Assembly: GCA_002118135.1 (NCBI GenBank)
Contig: BDIU01000113.1
Coordinates: forward strand, 50,389 to 114,388
Length of the DNA stretch: 64,000 bases
Source: Trebouxia sp. TZW2008
Taxonomy: Eukaryota > Chlorophyta > Trebouxiophyceae > Trebouxiales > Trebouxiaceae
Direction of reading: 5' to 3'
Shown here: positions 38,401-49,306 of the stretch, one piece after another
Numbering within the stretch: position 1 is the first letter of the stretch
Layout of the letters: every line of letters starts with the position of its first letter
The notes under the pieces: generated by a model
What the model saw: the letters and a program-made list of their open reading frames with translations, nothing else
What the model was told of the DNA's origin: nothing
Database searches by the model: none
Made by a program: the position numbers and the translations under genes

Positions 38401-41400
38401 CAAACAGCTCATGTCATGTCACAAAAAGCAAAAATGTCACATCTGACATTGTGTGTACAACCCCGTGCTGGATCCCTATGACAGCAGATACGCATTGCAT
38501 TGGTTGATGGTTGACTGACAAGCGAGACCAAGACAAGCAAACAGCAGACCGGGTCAATAAGCCCCTGAGGCTCTGTCAAGGTCAGAAGCAGCTGACTGCA
38601 TTGAGGCAGATATGCAGCATGGGGGGCAGCAAAATCCAAGGAAAGTAGCCCTGGTCAGGAAGGCCCCTGAAAATTTTTCAAGATCAGAAGCTGCTGATTT
38701 CATGTGAGGAGAGCAGACATGCAGCAGTGGAGGCAGCAAAATTCAAGGAAAGCAGACCCGGTCAATGAGGGCCCTGAGGTCCTGTCACAATGAGAAGTTG
38801 CTGATTTCCCGTGAGGAGAGCAGACAAGCAACAAGGGAAGCAGCAACAAGGAAAGAAAGCAGACCTGGTCAATGAGGCCAGACTCTGTCTGCTCTGTCTC
38901 ATAGCCCACTGCAATGATGTCGTTCAGGATCTTGTCAAACTTCTCAGGGGTGATCTTGTTGAGCAGGCCCTTGATGGCCTTCTGCTTCTTGATCTCCTCT
39001 GGATTGTCGCCCTGGACCTCGCCGAGCTGCACCACAGCCACAAACATCCATTTCACAGCCCATTCCACTTTTAACATTCATGATCGCAGAATATTGCCCT
39101 AGCTGCATTTGCACTTGCACTGTATGGCTAAGCAGGATGCTTTGAGACAGGCTGTAAAGCCACACCAGCAGAGTGGAGCAGGGGTGTGTGTACTGCACAA
39201 ACGGCAGCATGTTAGCTACACAGAGCGGATGCTGCTGCAATAAGCTGGTGAAGACGCTGTTTGTGTACATGCCAGCAAAACAAGATTGTCTGTTCAAAGC
39301 TTGCCATTTCACCTTGTATTACAAGAGAGCAACTCACACATGTGCAGGAAGCAGCATGAGCAACCAGGCAAAATTACCTTGAACTTGTTCTCAGCCTTAT
39401 GCAGGGCAGGCAGGTTGGACACAGCAGCCCCTCCAGCCCCAGGGGGTGGTGGTGGTAGGGCCCTCTTGCCCCACCTGTCCCCCTCCACATTGCCAGCACC
39501 CCTACCAGGGCCGCCTCTACCCCCCTGTGCCATACCCATTGGGGGTGCTCCTCTCGCCCTGGGATCTGCACCATACAAAATCTACTTTAACTGTGTCCAC
39601 CTGCAGTGTATTGAAAGAAGCTGCAAAATTTGCCAGCCCCCCTGCCAGCAGGGGCCCCTTCAATCACCCGTGCCATACCCGTTGGGGGCGCTCCTCTCGC
39701 CCTGGGATCTGCACAACGCAGCGTCTGCTTTCACCATGTCCAGTGGCAAGTATATCAATAGCAGCAGCAGAATTGCAGGCTCTCTTTGCCAGTAGGGCCC
39801 CTTCAAACCCCTGTGCCATACCCAGTGGGGGCAGCCCTCTCGCTCTGGGATTTGCAGTTTGTAATGCTCTCAAGGGTCGCCAGGATTGGCTTGCATCAAA
39901 ACAAATGCAAGGTAAGGCACTATTGGCATTGCTGCCCCATGCAGTGCCATGCGCTTTGCAGGCTTGCTCATTAATGAGCCAAAATAGTGGCGACTAGTTT
40001 GGATCTTACATTTCCCAATGAATGTGACTGTTGAGCAAGAATAGCTGCATTCTGTCAGTAAGGTTACGCATGATTGTCACAGCTGCAGGTATTGCAGGCA
40101 TGTGCAAGAAGAGATAGTGATTGCATGTATTGCAATGATCATTGCACATGCAACTCTTGTCAACTGCAGCATACTTGGTGACAGGATACTGCCTCACTGC
40201 ACAACTGACATGCCCACTCAAAGTGAATCTCAAACCTGCTAGGGCTGGTATGGGTCCAGATTGCTGCCACTTGTCAACAGGGCCACCAAGACCCGCAGGG
40301 GGGCCAATGTTGCGGGGACCCATGCCCCTGCCCCCTGGTGGACCCATGCCCCCATGACGTCCCCCGCCTGGGACCCTGGTGGGCTCACCAAACGCTGCAC
40401 CCTACAACACAAAATTTCAAGATGTTCAGAAAGCAGTGTACTAAGCTCTGCACTTCAACAGGGAACACCTGCACAGCCATGATGTGATGATGATGATAAG
40501 ACTGCAGAGTCCAGTCATTACAGACGTCAAGGCCTGCAGTGTAGCCAATGACACGGAGACCCATGCCTTTGGTCCCCCTGCTGGACCCATGCCTGCATAA
40601 CGCCCACAGCCTAAAGCCTGGAACCCTGGAGGGCTCACCAAACGTTCCAACCTACAGTCACCATCTGGTGATGATACCCTTTGTTAGACACTGTGCCCAT
40701 GTCAGCCTACATTCAAAGCGTCAAGAAAGATGACCTGAGCACTTGACGGCAGCATACACTAAATCATAAGTTGCATGGCTAGGAAATGCAGTGGCTGTTG
40801 TAGCACAAGCATGGTCCCTTGAGGTTTCAATGATGCTTCCTGCTGACATTGACTTGGCATGCTCAAGGCATATGTCTTCAGGCCCTTCTGCTTGCATCAA
40901 TAGAGCAACTCTAAGTGCCCAAAAGGAGCCGCGCTGTTACTGTTTCAGCAAGCACTTGCAAGTATCATACAGTGATTTCTTGATGTAATGACTGCATTCC
41001 TTACCGAGGTATCACTACATCAAGCTGTCATGACTCAGAAGTACCACTGCAATATCATTGCAGTGCTTGGTTCTGAATCTCATGGTTATCACATCAAGAC
41101 GGTCACTATATCCAGTGTCCCTACAACAAATCACTGTATTAGTGTTCAAAGCACGCACCACTTCAGCTGGGGTCCTGTAACGCCAGCCAGGCACAACAAG
41201 CTCCCCTGAGAGGTCTTGTGGCAGGTGTTGGCAGTCTGGGTTATCCTGCTGCCTCAGCATCCAGTCCAGGGTGTAACCCTTGCGCCCACTGGTGCTGGCA
41301 GGGCCAGAGCTGGGACCACCAGTCAACCCCCTGGGGGTGCGCTCTGCTGTCTGCTCCCAGTCATCTTCATCCACATCCCCTGATGCTGACCTGCAAACAA

Positions 41401-44400
41401 TTGCTTGCATCAGGACCACAGATTCATACAGCAAGAGCAATGCAGCATCCAGTTCAAGCTGCAGCCCTTGTGCCCATTGGTGCTGACAGGGCCAGAGCTT
41501 CCCCTCTTCCCCCATGCATCCCCTGAGGGGTGTGCTCTGCTGTCTAGGTCCAGTTGTCTTCAACCACATCCCCTGTGAAGTGCACCAAGCATTGCAATGC
41601 ATGCTTGACAGCAGGACTGACGGGCCAGAGGTCTCAGCCTCTGTCTTGACAAGCTGGGGGTCAGCAGCAGGGGCACTAGGGGATGCTGTATGTACGAGAC
41701 ATGAGAAATGAACGATCAGTGTGAAGACTATGAAGCTGGTGGTGCAAAGGTTGCGCGTCCCGACCATGCACACTCACCTCTTGTGTTGCATAACGTTGAA
41801 CAGATGGAGACTGTTGGTGTAGGTGCATTGTGCAATGTAAAAATCCACAAGAAACTATCAAGAAAATACATTTTTGATCTAACAGAATCCAGACTTTGGT
41901 CAAATCTGATCGTGTTTGGCAATGCATGAGCGGCAGCAGGACTGCATGAGTGACATCAGCAGTGACGGCCAGAGGTCTCAGGATATGTCTCTGAGGGCAA
42001 GCAGCGGGAGCAGTGGGGAATGCTACACGTGAGCCGGACGTATGCAACGCATATAGTACAACAGCTTCAGTCACACACAGCGCAGACTGAGCAGCATCTG
42101 AGAAGCGCAGCTTTGTGAACAGAGGATCTAGAGATTAACACAGCAACATATGGTGAACAGCAGGACAGGCTGGCCAGAGGTCTCAGCCTGTGTCTTGAAA
42201 AAGTGTGGGCCAGCAGCAGGAGCTACATGAACCAGCACTCCACTATACTGCTACGTGAATGCACAGTACACTCTCTTTATGAGGGCACTCAATGTAAGGA
42301 CAATGCAGCTGAGAACTAAGCACTGCATTCTAACTAAAGTTATACTTGTGAGTAAGGATAATTTGATGTAAGGACACTTTTCTTAGTGAGTGCACTTGGT
42401 ATCAGGAAAGCTTGCTGTACAACAACGCATGACTGACAGCAGGACTGACCGGCCAGAGGTCTCAGCCTGTGTCTTGACAGGCTGAGGGCCAGCAGCAGGA
42501 ATGGCGGGGTGTGCTGCAGCCGCCTGCTTGGGCTGGAAGGGGTCCTCATACCCCGCCGCTGTGTCCTTCTCCTCAGCCCTCTTCATCATATCCTTCCTCT
42601 TCTGCTTCGCGCTGAGGGAAGAGGAAGAAGCGGCTGCGGGAGCAGCAGCAGTAGCAGTAGCAGGGGTTGCCTCCTCTGGCTTGTCTGACTTAGCCTTGGC
42701 TGCTTCATCAGCACTGGCTTTTGCTGCCTTGGCTTCATCATCCTTCTTCTTCTGAGCAGCAGCAGCAGCAGCTTCCTCCTGCTTGCGAGCGTTGTCAGCA
42801 GCTTCTTTGTCTGCTGCTGCCTTTTGCTCAGCCTCTGCTTGCCTTTCGGCTTCTGCCTTTCTTTTGGCTTCAGCCTCAGCATCTGCCTTTCGCTTGGCCT
42901 CTGCCTCCTGCTCTGCCTTTGCCTTGGCTTCAGTTTCAACCTTGCGCTTGGCTTCTGCAGGTGACGCACCCAAAGTGTCAGTAACACGGCACTTGAACCA
43001 GTACAAATCCTGCAGGACTGCTTTGTTCTTGCCTGCAGCTTCAGCCTTGTGCTTGGCTTCTGCAGGTGACACACCCATAGGAAGGCACCTTGTCAAAATG
43101 GCAATAAAACAGCAGTTCAGCTGACAAACCTCATGATGGCTGCCTTTGCCTCGGCTTCAGGTTCAGCCTTGCGCTTGGCTCCTGCAACTGATGCACTCAT
43201 TGTGATGCATGATGTGCAAGTGTCAGTACAACGGCAATTGAGTTAGCAAAAGTCATGCAGGCTCCATAGCATGGCTAAGGCCAAGTTTAGACATGCCATA
43301 CATACAAGCCGTGTCCACTCTGTACGATGGAAGAATATGCAAACCCATTTCAGCAGCACAAGTATCGTCAGATAGCTGCAGCACATGTTAGCTGATGCCA
43401 TCACTTCATTTGTGCTGAAAACAGAGTTGCAAGCCCTGGTGAGGTCGCATACAGTGACAGACAGATCATTTCCAGCCAAGCTCTGTGTGACAAGCTGCAA
43501 GGCATGCTGTGGATCCTAAGAAAAGATGTGTGTGCACACTGGGTATCTGCAGGCTCATCACTCGGTGCGGTCTTTGTTGCTCATCGTCCCTAGCTGCACC
43601 CACATTGCTCCAATGACACAGTCTCTGAAAACCAGTCCTTGAGCCACTTGAAATATGTCAAGAAAGGGTGTGCTAGGGCTTAACGGCAATGTGTAACATG
43701 TTTTCTTCAGCACACTCAGGATGCCTTACTGTGAGTTTGATCAGGAAATTACAACATTGCTGATGCAGGCCTATGCTTCTGCACAGCCAAGTTTGCCAAA
43801 AACATGCTCAAGATCTGCTATTTGCTCATGGACAGGTTCAAGAGACAATGCATGCTTCTTGACATGTTGACGCTGAAGAATAGCTTTTGGCATCAGGATC
43901 AATCCCATGCTGTGCCCAGACGGAAGGTGCTAAGACAGAAGTGCGCAAGAAACACATCTGCATCATGATACACTTTGGTCTGATCCCGTTGATATGACCC
44001 AAATTCAACAGACAGTGCAACAGCTGTCCATGAGATATTCGATTTGGCAATAATTGTGCCAGCCAGTTTCTGTCTGCCAGTGTGTTGCAGCCTTATCAGT
44101 GAGCAGCTCCACTCTGGAACCAATTGTACACCAGAGCTCTACGCCACAGACAGCTGCTGTTGCTGCTGTGCGACAGCGCAGACAGGGCTGTCATACATAC
44201 TACACAGCTCATGCAGAATGAGAACGTGAGGGGAAGCACCTGCAGCAGCCTCCTTGTCAGCCTGCTCCTTGCGCTGTCGCTCCTGCTCAGCCTCCTGCTG
44301 CTCCTTCTCGTGCCTGCAGCCACATTTTCATGTCAAAAGCTTGATCCCACCTTTCACACAAGAACATGACAGCAGGCACAGTCTTTGACACACACAACAG

Positions 44401-47400
44401 CCTGAGTATGGGAGCGCAACATGAGTGCAAGCTTCAAAAGACAGCATGAAACACAACGATTATCTGCCATGTAGGGATCCACACAGAGCTGTACAAGGCT
44501 GCACACCAGGCAGTCATTGGTGGGCAGACGATGTAGCTGATCCTGAGATGCATGAGACCTATGCTGAAGCCACTTTGGCATGATGCCCTGCATCATCCTG
44601 ACTATTGCCATTGCCGTGCACATGCCAGGCTTCTTGACAAGGGCACAGACCATCATTCAATCAAGTGTCCATCTTGAAACGCAGGACATGATCATCACCT
44701 CATGCAAAGGTAAGTATTAATTCACATTTGCAAGTTGATATTGATGAGGCTGCGAATGAGCCTTGGCAAACAGTAGGCTTGTTGATGTGCCAATTTGCTT
44801 GCGCAGTGAAGCCAAATTGTTGATGCACATGTCACTTCCGTGCTGCAGTGCATGTCCAAATGCATCAGCAGACTCATATTTGCAACGGAAGCCCCACAAC
44901 GCTTGCAGATGCTTCATGAATGCTGATGAAATTGTGCACAGTCAGTGACTCACTTCCGCTGCGCCTCCTCTTCTGCGGCTGCAGCTTCTTGCTCAGCCTT
45001 CTTCTTCTCTGCAGCTTCTTGTTCAGCTTTGGCCTTAGCCTCAGCCTCCTGTTGAGCCTTCTCGGCATCTGCCTTACGCTTGGCTTCAGCTTGCTTTTCA
45101 GCCTCTGCTTTGCGCTCAGTCTCTGCCTTTTGCTCAGCAGCTGCTTTGCGCTCTGCTTCAGCCTTGCGGTCAGCCTCTGCCTTGCGCTCTACTTCTTCAG
45201 CCTTCTGCTTTGCCTCTTCTTCCGAAGCTTGCTTGTCCTCAGCAACCTGTGGCAGTAGTGCCGCCGCCATCTGTCAGATGAGGGGTCTAAATTGTCAGCG
45301 TGTAAGTTGGGCATGATTCATAGAGGTCCAGCAGGAAATTGAGGTCCAGCAGGAAATTGAGGTGCTGACGTGCCTGAGACACTGTACACTTGGACAATGC
45401 AGGCTGTGCTGGGCAGGCCCATACACACGATGTTTGCAGCATGATACATGGCAGCGTCTGACCCCAAGCATGTGTATGGAATGGCACAAACAGTTGCTGA
45501 GCATGCCAGGCTGTTGTGCAAGACATTCATCCAGATTGTGATTATCAGCTTTGCAGACACTGCAATGGATGTGAGTACACTCAGCATCAATAGCTGCACA
45601 AACATCTGTCCAGCTGCAACAGCAGACTGGCATATTTTGACACACTGTTAAGAGAGGACCCAGCTGCATCATCACTGACATACAATCTGTTGAGGGTCTA
45701 TGAACCAGCTAGACGCTCGCAAAAGCAACAACCTGTCGCCAAACAAGTCTGACCCACCTTGTCAGGCTTGTTGCCAGCAGCTATATCTCTGAAGCTCTTA
45801 GCGCCACCCCAAGCACCCCCAGCCTTGGGGGCTGCAGCTGCAGCTGGCTGCTGCTCTGCTGGCTTGCTTGCCTGCTGCTTCTGATGTGCATCCTGCTGGC
45901 CAACAACAGCCGCCTGCTGCTTTGCAGGGGCAGCGTCTGTGGCTGAGGTTGAGGGCTTTGCATGCTCAGCAGGCTGCTGTGGCTGTTGTGCAGCTATTGT
46001 TTGAGAGGCCTCCTGCTGCTGGGATGTAGCCTGGCCTGGTGGGTCTGAGCCGGCTGTGGATTTAGGCTGAGGCTGAGAGGAGGCAGCGCCTGAGTCTAAA
46101 ATGGCAGCAGCTTGGGAGCTGGGCACTTGGCTTGCCGTAATGTCATCTTCTGCACGCATATATCACTCATCAGCATCTGTGACATGTAGACTTGATATAG
46201 ACCAACTGGACACAAGTAAAGAGCAATGCCCAGCTGTTTACTGCCTGCAAGATGACATCTAGTAAGAGTCAACTTGGGCAGCTGACATTATTATGCCTCA
46301 CGTCGCATTCTTGCATTGACGAGACATGATGCAGAGTTGACAGCTGCTGGTTTAACTCATGCAAGCTTTGCATGCAACTGCAAGTGGGCAGCATGCTTAC
46401 TATCTGCAGATGTGATCGGCAGAGCTTTGGACTCTGGCTTGGCAAGCGGCTGCTCCTTGTGGGGTGAGGGTGTTGGTGTGGGCTTGGCAGAACCCTGCTC
46501 GCTCACAGCAGCCTCAGCACCTGTTAACACAGCTGTGCTGATCCTTGAGCAGACGTGACGACATTCATGCAGTCACAGATGGCATGGTTTGTAGTCATGG
46601 CATTTGCACCATAAGACTGGCATTCTTGCTTCATGTCCGTGACTTAACTTGTAGGCTTATCAAGAGGGCTTAACGCTATCAAACAAGCGACGTGGCGTGC
46701 CAGCTTTTGTCTACGACAGCAGGCATGAGAGCTGCAACAAAGGGGCAATGTGTGAAACAAGATGTCAGCACCAGGGTGAGCGCTTACTGCGGGGGCTGAT
46801 CTCAACTTTGCTGTGAGTAGTGGGGTCAATGATATCCAGTGCTTTCTTTCTCCTAGCAGCAGGAGCAGAGGCCTGCGGCTGCTGGTGGGGTTGCGCTTGA
46901 GACTGTGCTCTGCCCTGCTGCTGAGAAGGACGCTGAAACTGGTTGGGCATTGGCTGAGGTCGGTTGTTCTGACTTTGCTGAGCCCCAGAATAGTTTTGTG
47001 GGTAGCTGCCCTGTGACATCATCATGCTGCCATACTGTGGGTAGAACCCTCCCTGAGATGCAAAACCGTAGCCCTGTTGCTGTGATATGTTGAAGTTTTG
47101 TGAGCCTTGAGGGCCGGTATTGAAGCCTGCTCCAAAGTGCATGGCTTGCTGAGGTGTTGACTGGGACTGGGGATCATATTGATGCTTGTACCCATTGTTT
47201 CTGCCCCCTGAGGAAGGCCTGCGCCCTAGCTGGGTCTGTTGGGGTCCCCCCTGAATGGAGCCTGAGTGCTGCTGAGCCATGTTGGGCCTTGCCGGCTGCT
47301 GGTTGGCTGAATGCCTGGTGGGTACAGGCGGCTGCTCAAAGCTTCCAAAGGCCAGGGCACCGCCAGGCGGCCCTATAGACGAGATCAATGTTCAAAGGAG

Positions 47401-48127
47401 CCAATGCCCAGCAGACGTATGGCATCTGCTTGGCGCTAGTAAGTAGAAGCACGTGTGACATTGGATCTGCTGTACATCTGGCCTGATGACTCATGCCAGC
47501 ATGAAATGACCCAACAGTTGTGCTTGTGCTGGGAAGTCCTCATACGTTGTTTGCACTTTCTCGTCATGCAGCTGTGCAGAGGTAGTTGCAAGCGTAACGC
47601 CAACCCCTAGTGTGCAGCATGGTCATCATCATATGCAGTTGCCGCACCGTTTGGAGCCAGCTGACTTGGTGCTGGTGCCGGAGGGCCACCATTGCTTTCA
47701 ACCTGAAAGTTGATGTGTTGACCTGTGTGAAACAATACAGTCCTGAGTCTCACAGCGTCTGGAGGCAGCTGTAGAATTTGCTAGCAAGGCCTGAGCTAGT
47801 GCTGACCTTTGTGAAAAGCAGATTGGTCCTCAAAGGCATTGGGGCCTACGTTCGGACCTCCACGCTTGGGCCTGCAGACAGGAATACAAGCCTATTGCTG
47901 CTGCTGTCTCAGCTGTTTAACCTACTGATCTGAGTTACACCATCTGCCGCTGCCAATAATAAGCAAGCGTACCCTCTGCCAGAGAAGTCATTTCGGCCAC
48001 GACCAGAACCGCCTGGTCCCCGCCCGCCTTGCTGGTTGCTGTTTGCACCATAAGAAGACTGAGAGCTCTGGCTACGACCTGGCCGAGGCTGGGTGGGGTT
48101 GGTAAATCCTGGACCTTGTTGGGACAT
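26460..48127 (-). CDS. EIF4G: Translation initiation factor eIF4G, 27 exons
   Basis: Exons run from 48127 down: 47973-48127, 47807-47871, 47648-47722, 46788-47372, 46401-46520, 45758-46149, 44954-45270, 44240-44313, 42450-42954, 41159-41390, 40236-40401, 39378-39565, 38865-39026, 37697-37827, 37191-37317, 36388-36558, 35057-35338, 33806-34011, 33302-33496, 32010-32184, 31220-31321, 30706-30840, 29422-29661, 28818-28928, 27634-27825, 26876-27030 and 26460-26643. The total is 5442 bases, 1813 residues. eIF4G scaffolds eIF4E, eIF4A and eIF3 at the mRNA cap. Order: Gly/Gln-rich N-terminus; RRKKALDIIDP (about 280); an Ala/Glu/Lys coiled coil (about 465-680); a candidate eIF4E site YTLDWML (about 802); MIF4G (about 959-1290, e.g. 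KAIKGLLNKITPEKFDKIL and LRHNAWVARREVEGPKKI); MA3 (about 1415-1600, ending KDFFPQ); W2-like end (about 1640-1800). Intron 17 looks GC-AG. Confidence 0.93.
27850..28260 (-). repeat. eIF4G exon-25 copies in the preceding intron
   Basis: Three diverged copies of the middle of exon 25 (SSDAIVDWVKQEVG, ALKDPDT; functional copy about 27680-27765) lie at about 27866-27950, 28030-28095 and 28160-28250, same orientation. Confidence 0.85.
29285..29345 (-). repeat. Copy of eIF4G exon-23 donor edge
   Basis: The exon-23 end and donor (29415-29465, FKDFFPQ|GT) recur about 125 bases further into the intron, with the CTTGAAGTCTA core kept. Confidence 0.75.
30345..30850 (-). repeat. eIF4G exon-22 donor-edge array
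   Basis: The second half of exon 22 (CRSLLNTMGTEDVLGDAPK plus donor, 30700-30790) recurs at about 30560-30625 and 30345-30430. The most distant copy is highly similar over about 80 bases and keeps much of the frame. Confidence 0.87.
31027..31102. repeat. Perfect 38-bp tandem duplication in eIF4G intron
   Basis: The block 31027-31064 is repeated exactly at 31065-31102, so this is a recent event. No coding meaning was seen. Confidence 0.95.
31767..31925. repeat. 78-bp-spaced repeats in eIF4G intron 20
   Basis: A 34-base block (starting CATGCTGCAATGCTCAAGG) is identical at 31767 and 31845. Looser relatives continue towards 31990 near the exon-20 donor. Confidence 0.8.
32285..32505 (-). repeat. 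eIF4G exon-20 acceptor-edge copies
   Basis: The first part of exon 20 and its acceptor (32100-32195) recur clearly at about 32410-32505, and more weakly at 32285-32345, in the intron before it. Confidence 0.8.
32735..33300 (-). repeat. eIF4G exon-19 donor-edge array, four extra copies
   Basis: The exon-19 end (APPGQSAPT, 33300-33345) recurs at about 33140-33200, 33030-33080, 32885-32935 and 32740-32790. Two copies share a longer downstream block. Together with the exon-20 copies this intron is filled from both sides. Confidence 0.87.
34960..34985 (-). repeat. Copy of eIF4G exon-17 donor edge with a GT donor
   Basis: Short copy of the exon-17 end. The functional exon ends CTGCAG|GCAAGC (GC donor, 35056); this copy reads CTGCAG|GTAAGT, the canonical form. 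Confidence 0.6.
35395..35960 (-). repeat. eIF4G exon-17 acceptor-edge array, four extra copies
   Basis: The first half of exon 17 (RALGNIQFIGHLYRKKMLTE) plus its acceptor is repeated at about 35400-35560, 35600-35690, 35740-35830 and 35850-35960. The first copy extends through EKIMHECI.K.LADVEQPKQED. The other copies show more change and some have stops. Confidence 0.88.
35999..36172. mobile_element. 174-bp MITE, pogo/Tigger-like, with TA target duplication
   Basis: Terminal inverted repeats of about 24 bases (CAGTAAACTCTC.TTGTAA) end at 35999 and 36172, flanked by TA at 35997-35998 and 36173-36174. Internal repeats of GTCCTTACATCGA are typical of Tc1/mariner-superfamily non-autonomous elements. 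It encodes nothing. It sits beyond the exon-17 copy array in an eIF4G intron. Confidence 0.87.
36600..36725 (-). repeat. Copy of eIF4G exon-16 acceptor edge
   Basis: About 120 bases covering the exon-16 acceptor and its acidic start (EASGSEEEASTA, functional 36450-36565) recur here in the preceding intron with changes. Confidence 0.85.
37080..37190. repeat. GGGCA-rich low-complexity tract
   Basis: An irregular run of GGCAGGGCA-type units in the eIF4G intron after exon 15. No function is evident. Confidence 0.8.
37990..38260 (-). repeat. eIF4G exon-14 acceptor-edge copies
   Basis: The start of exon 14 and its acceptor (VFDKALTETTFCEIYADLC, functional 37763-37870) recurs at about 37990-38110, very similar, and at 38180-38260, truncated. 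Confidence 0.87.
38535..38865 (-). repeat. eIF4G exon-13 donor-edge array, 108-bp period
   Basis: The end of exon 13 (SGLIDQ|GT, about 38861-38885) is followed by copies at about 38756, 38648 and 38540, spaced 108 bp. They include a shared GCAGCAAAATYCAAGGAAAG block. With the exon-14 copies this 1-kb intron is filled from both ends. Confidence 0.85.
39640..39870 (-). repeat. eIF4G exon-12 acceptor-edge copies
   Basis: The start of exon 12 (DPRARGAPPMGMAQG, functional 39515-39570) recurs at about 39640-39720 and 39790-39870, including the CTGCA acceptor region. Confidence 0.88.
40540..40660 (-). repeat. Copy of eIF4G exon-11 acceptor edge
   Basis: About 110 bases covering the exon-11 acceptor and GAAFGEPTRVPGG / MGPPGG region (functional 40305-40405) recur in the preceding intron with several indels. 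Confidence 0.85.
40970..41136. mobile_element. 167-bp MITE related to the one at 35999
   Basis: Terminal inverted repeats CAGTGATTTSTTG at both ends (40970 and 41136) with TA at 40968-40969 and 41137-41138. Internal GTCC(T/C)TACA-like units resemble the MITE at 35999-36172. Its end lies only 23 bases from the last base of eIF4G exon 10 (41159). Confidence 0.8.
41455..41585 (-). repeat. Copy of eIF4G exon-10 acceptor edge
   Basis: The first half of exon 10 (from the acceptor through the GPASTSGRKG region, functional 41275-41400) is repeated here in the preceding intron with changes and deletions. Confidence 0.82.
41605..42215 (-). repeat. eIF4G exon-9 donor-edge array, three extra copies
   Basis: The exon-9 end (GPQPVKTQAETSG plus donor, 42425-42500) recurs at about 42160-42215, 41935-41990 and 41610-41670, keeping CCAGAGGTCTCAG. 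The intron also holds the exon-10 acceptor copy and a MITE relic. Confidence 0.85.
42264..42405. mobile_element. Degenerate MITE relic
   Basis: Starts with CAGTACACTCTCTTTATGAG and contains AATGTAAGGACAAT and GATGTAAGGACA units like the MITE at 35999, but the right terminal repeat and the TA duplication are eroded. Confidence 0.5.
43030..43195 (-). repeat. eIF4G exon-9 acceptor-edge copies
   Basis: The exon-9 acceptor and its EAKRKVET start (functional 42925-42960) recur at about 43030-43080 and 43143-43195, with CTTGGCTTCTGCAG preserved in the nearer copy. Confidence 0.8.
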
Positions 48128-49306
48128 GCGCCCAAAGAGGGGCGTCTCTGAAACTCTGCTGTCTTCGCCAGTCAGTCGTGATCGTAAGCTGGTTTATGAG
48201 AATGGTTGTTAAGGAAAAGTAAGGCGCTACTGCACGTCTACAGGCAACAGCAGGACTGGCTGCTGATCGACTCAAGACTCACTGAGCTCGAGGTTCTTAC
48301 TAGACCTTGATGAGTCTACTTCATTAGCATCTGCATAAAATTTGCTGCACCATTGCATGCTGCGCTGTCCTCCTTTCATGTTTGCACATCGCAGGATGCG
48401 ATTGTCATGCTTTCATTTGTATCGCGATTGTGCTTGGCATCATATGACGCAGGTTATGCAAATGTGAGCCAATGAGGAAGCATGTGCTGGTCCATTACAC
48501 TCTTCTGTATCTTTACAAAGAGCTATTTAGCTCTGAGTTTGGAATGCCATTGAGTCTGCTTTACCGGCTCTGTCTGGCGTGGTGGACATACAAGTGTGAA
48601 TAAACATTGTCTGAAGATATTGTTCAAGATGTACCGATGTACCGATGTACTGATCAAGATGGCATGCACAGATCTCATTATAAACATCGAGATTGTACAC
48701 TCAACTCATGATCTCAAGAAAGGTAGCCGAGAACAGTCTAAGTGCAGGTCTCACACTTGTCAGTTTGCACACGGCTCAAGTGTGAATGCAAGGGAGTAGA
48801 CGTCATGGCACGTTGTCAAGCATATGTCAGCAAGCACTGTGCCAGCGCATGTTGCTGATCTGAACCTTTGATGGGTAAGTGCACAATTTGAAGGCCTGTG
48901 TGCAGATTGCTTTGGCTCACTTCAAAATGTGTGACCTTGCAATGCAGCAAAAAGACTTGGGGCAAAAGCACAAATTTCTAATTCAAAAACAGTGGAGAAG
49001 CAAATCGCAATGTCTGAGGTGATAGAGGCGGCGTCACCACTAGCCGGCACTGCACCAAACGCTGATCACAGCCTTCAATCATTGCTGTGATTGAGCCTGG
49101 AAGGGGCAATTTTGCCATGGCTTGATCAAAGCTTTCTGCAAACGTTGGGGACAAAGACGTCCCTTCTGACGAGGGTCTCGATAAAAGTATCTGCACTGGC
49201 AACTGCAAAGCCACACTTTGCCACACTCACCTGACTCATTGTCTTGCGGCTGCGCATCGTGCCGCACTGATTTATGGTGCAGCTTCCCTTACTGTCATAG
49301 CTGCGA
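48128..49306. promoter_or_regulatory. Divergent upstream region, eIF4G / RRM gene
   Basis: About 1.18 kb between start codons at 48127 (minus) and 49307 (plus). It should hold both promoters and 5' UTRs; 5' UTR exons cannot be excluded. A short GTACCGAT run (about 48632-48655) is the only repeat noticed. Confidence 0.5.

Noticed and set aside
41015..41773. 252-codon minus-strand open frame
   Set aside because: Only 41159-41390 (eIF4G exon 10) is coding. The rest is intron, an exon-10 copy and a MITE read in the same frame by chance.
42586..43074. 162-codon Arg/Lys/Leu-rich frame
   Set aside because: Out-of-frame shadow of the Ala/Glu/Lys coiled coil in eIF4G exon 9.
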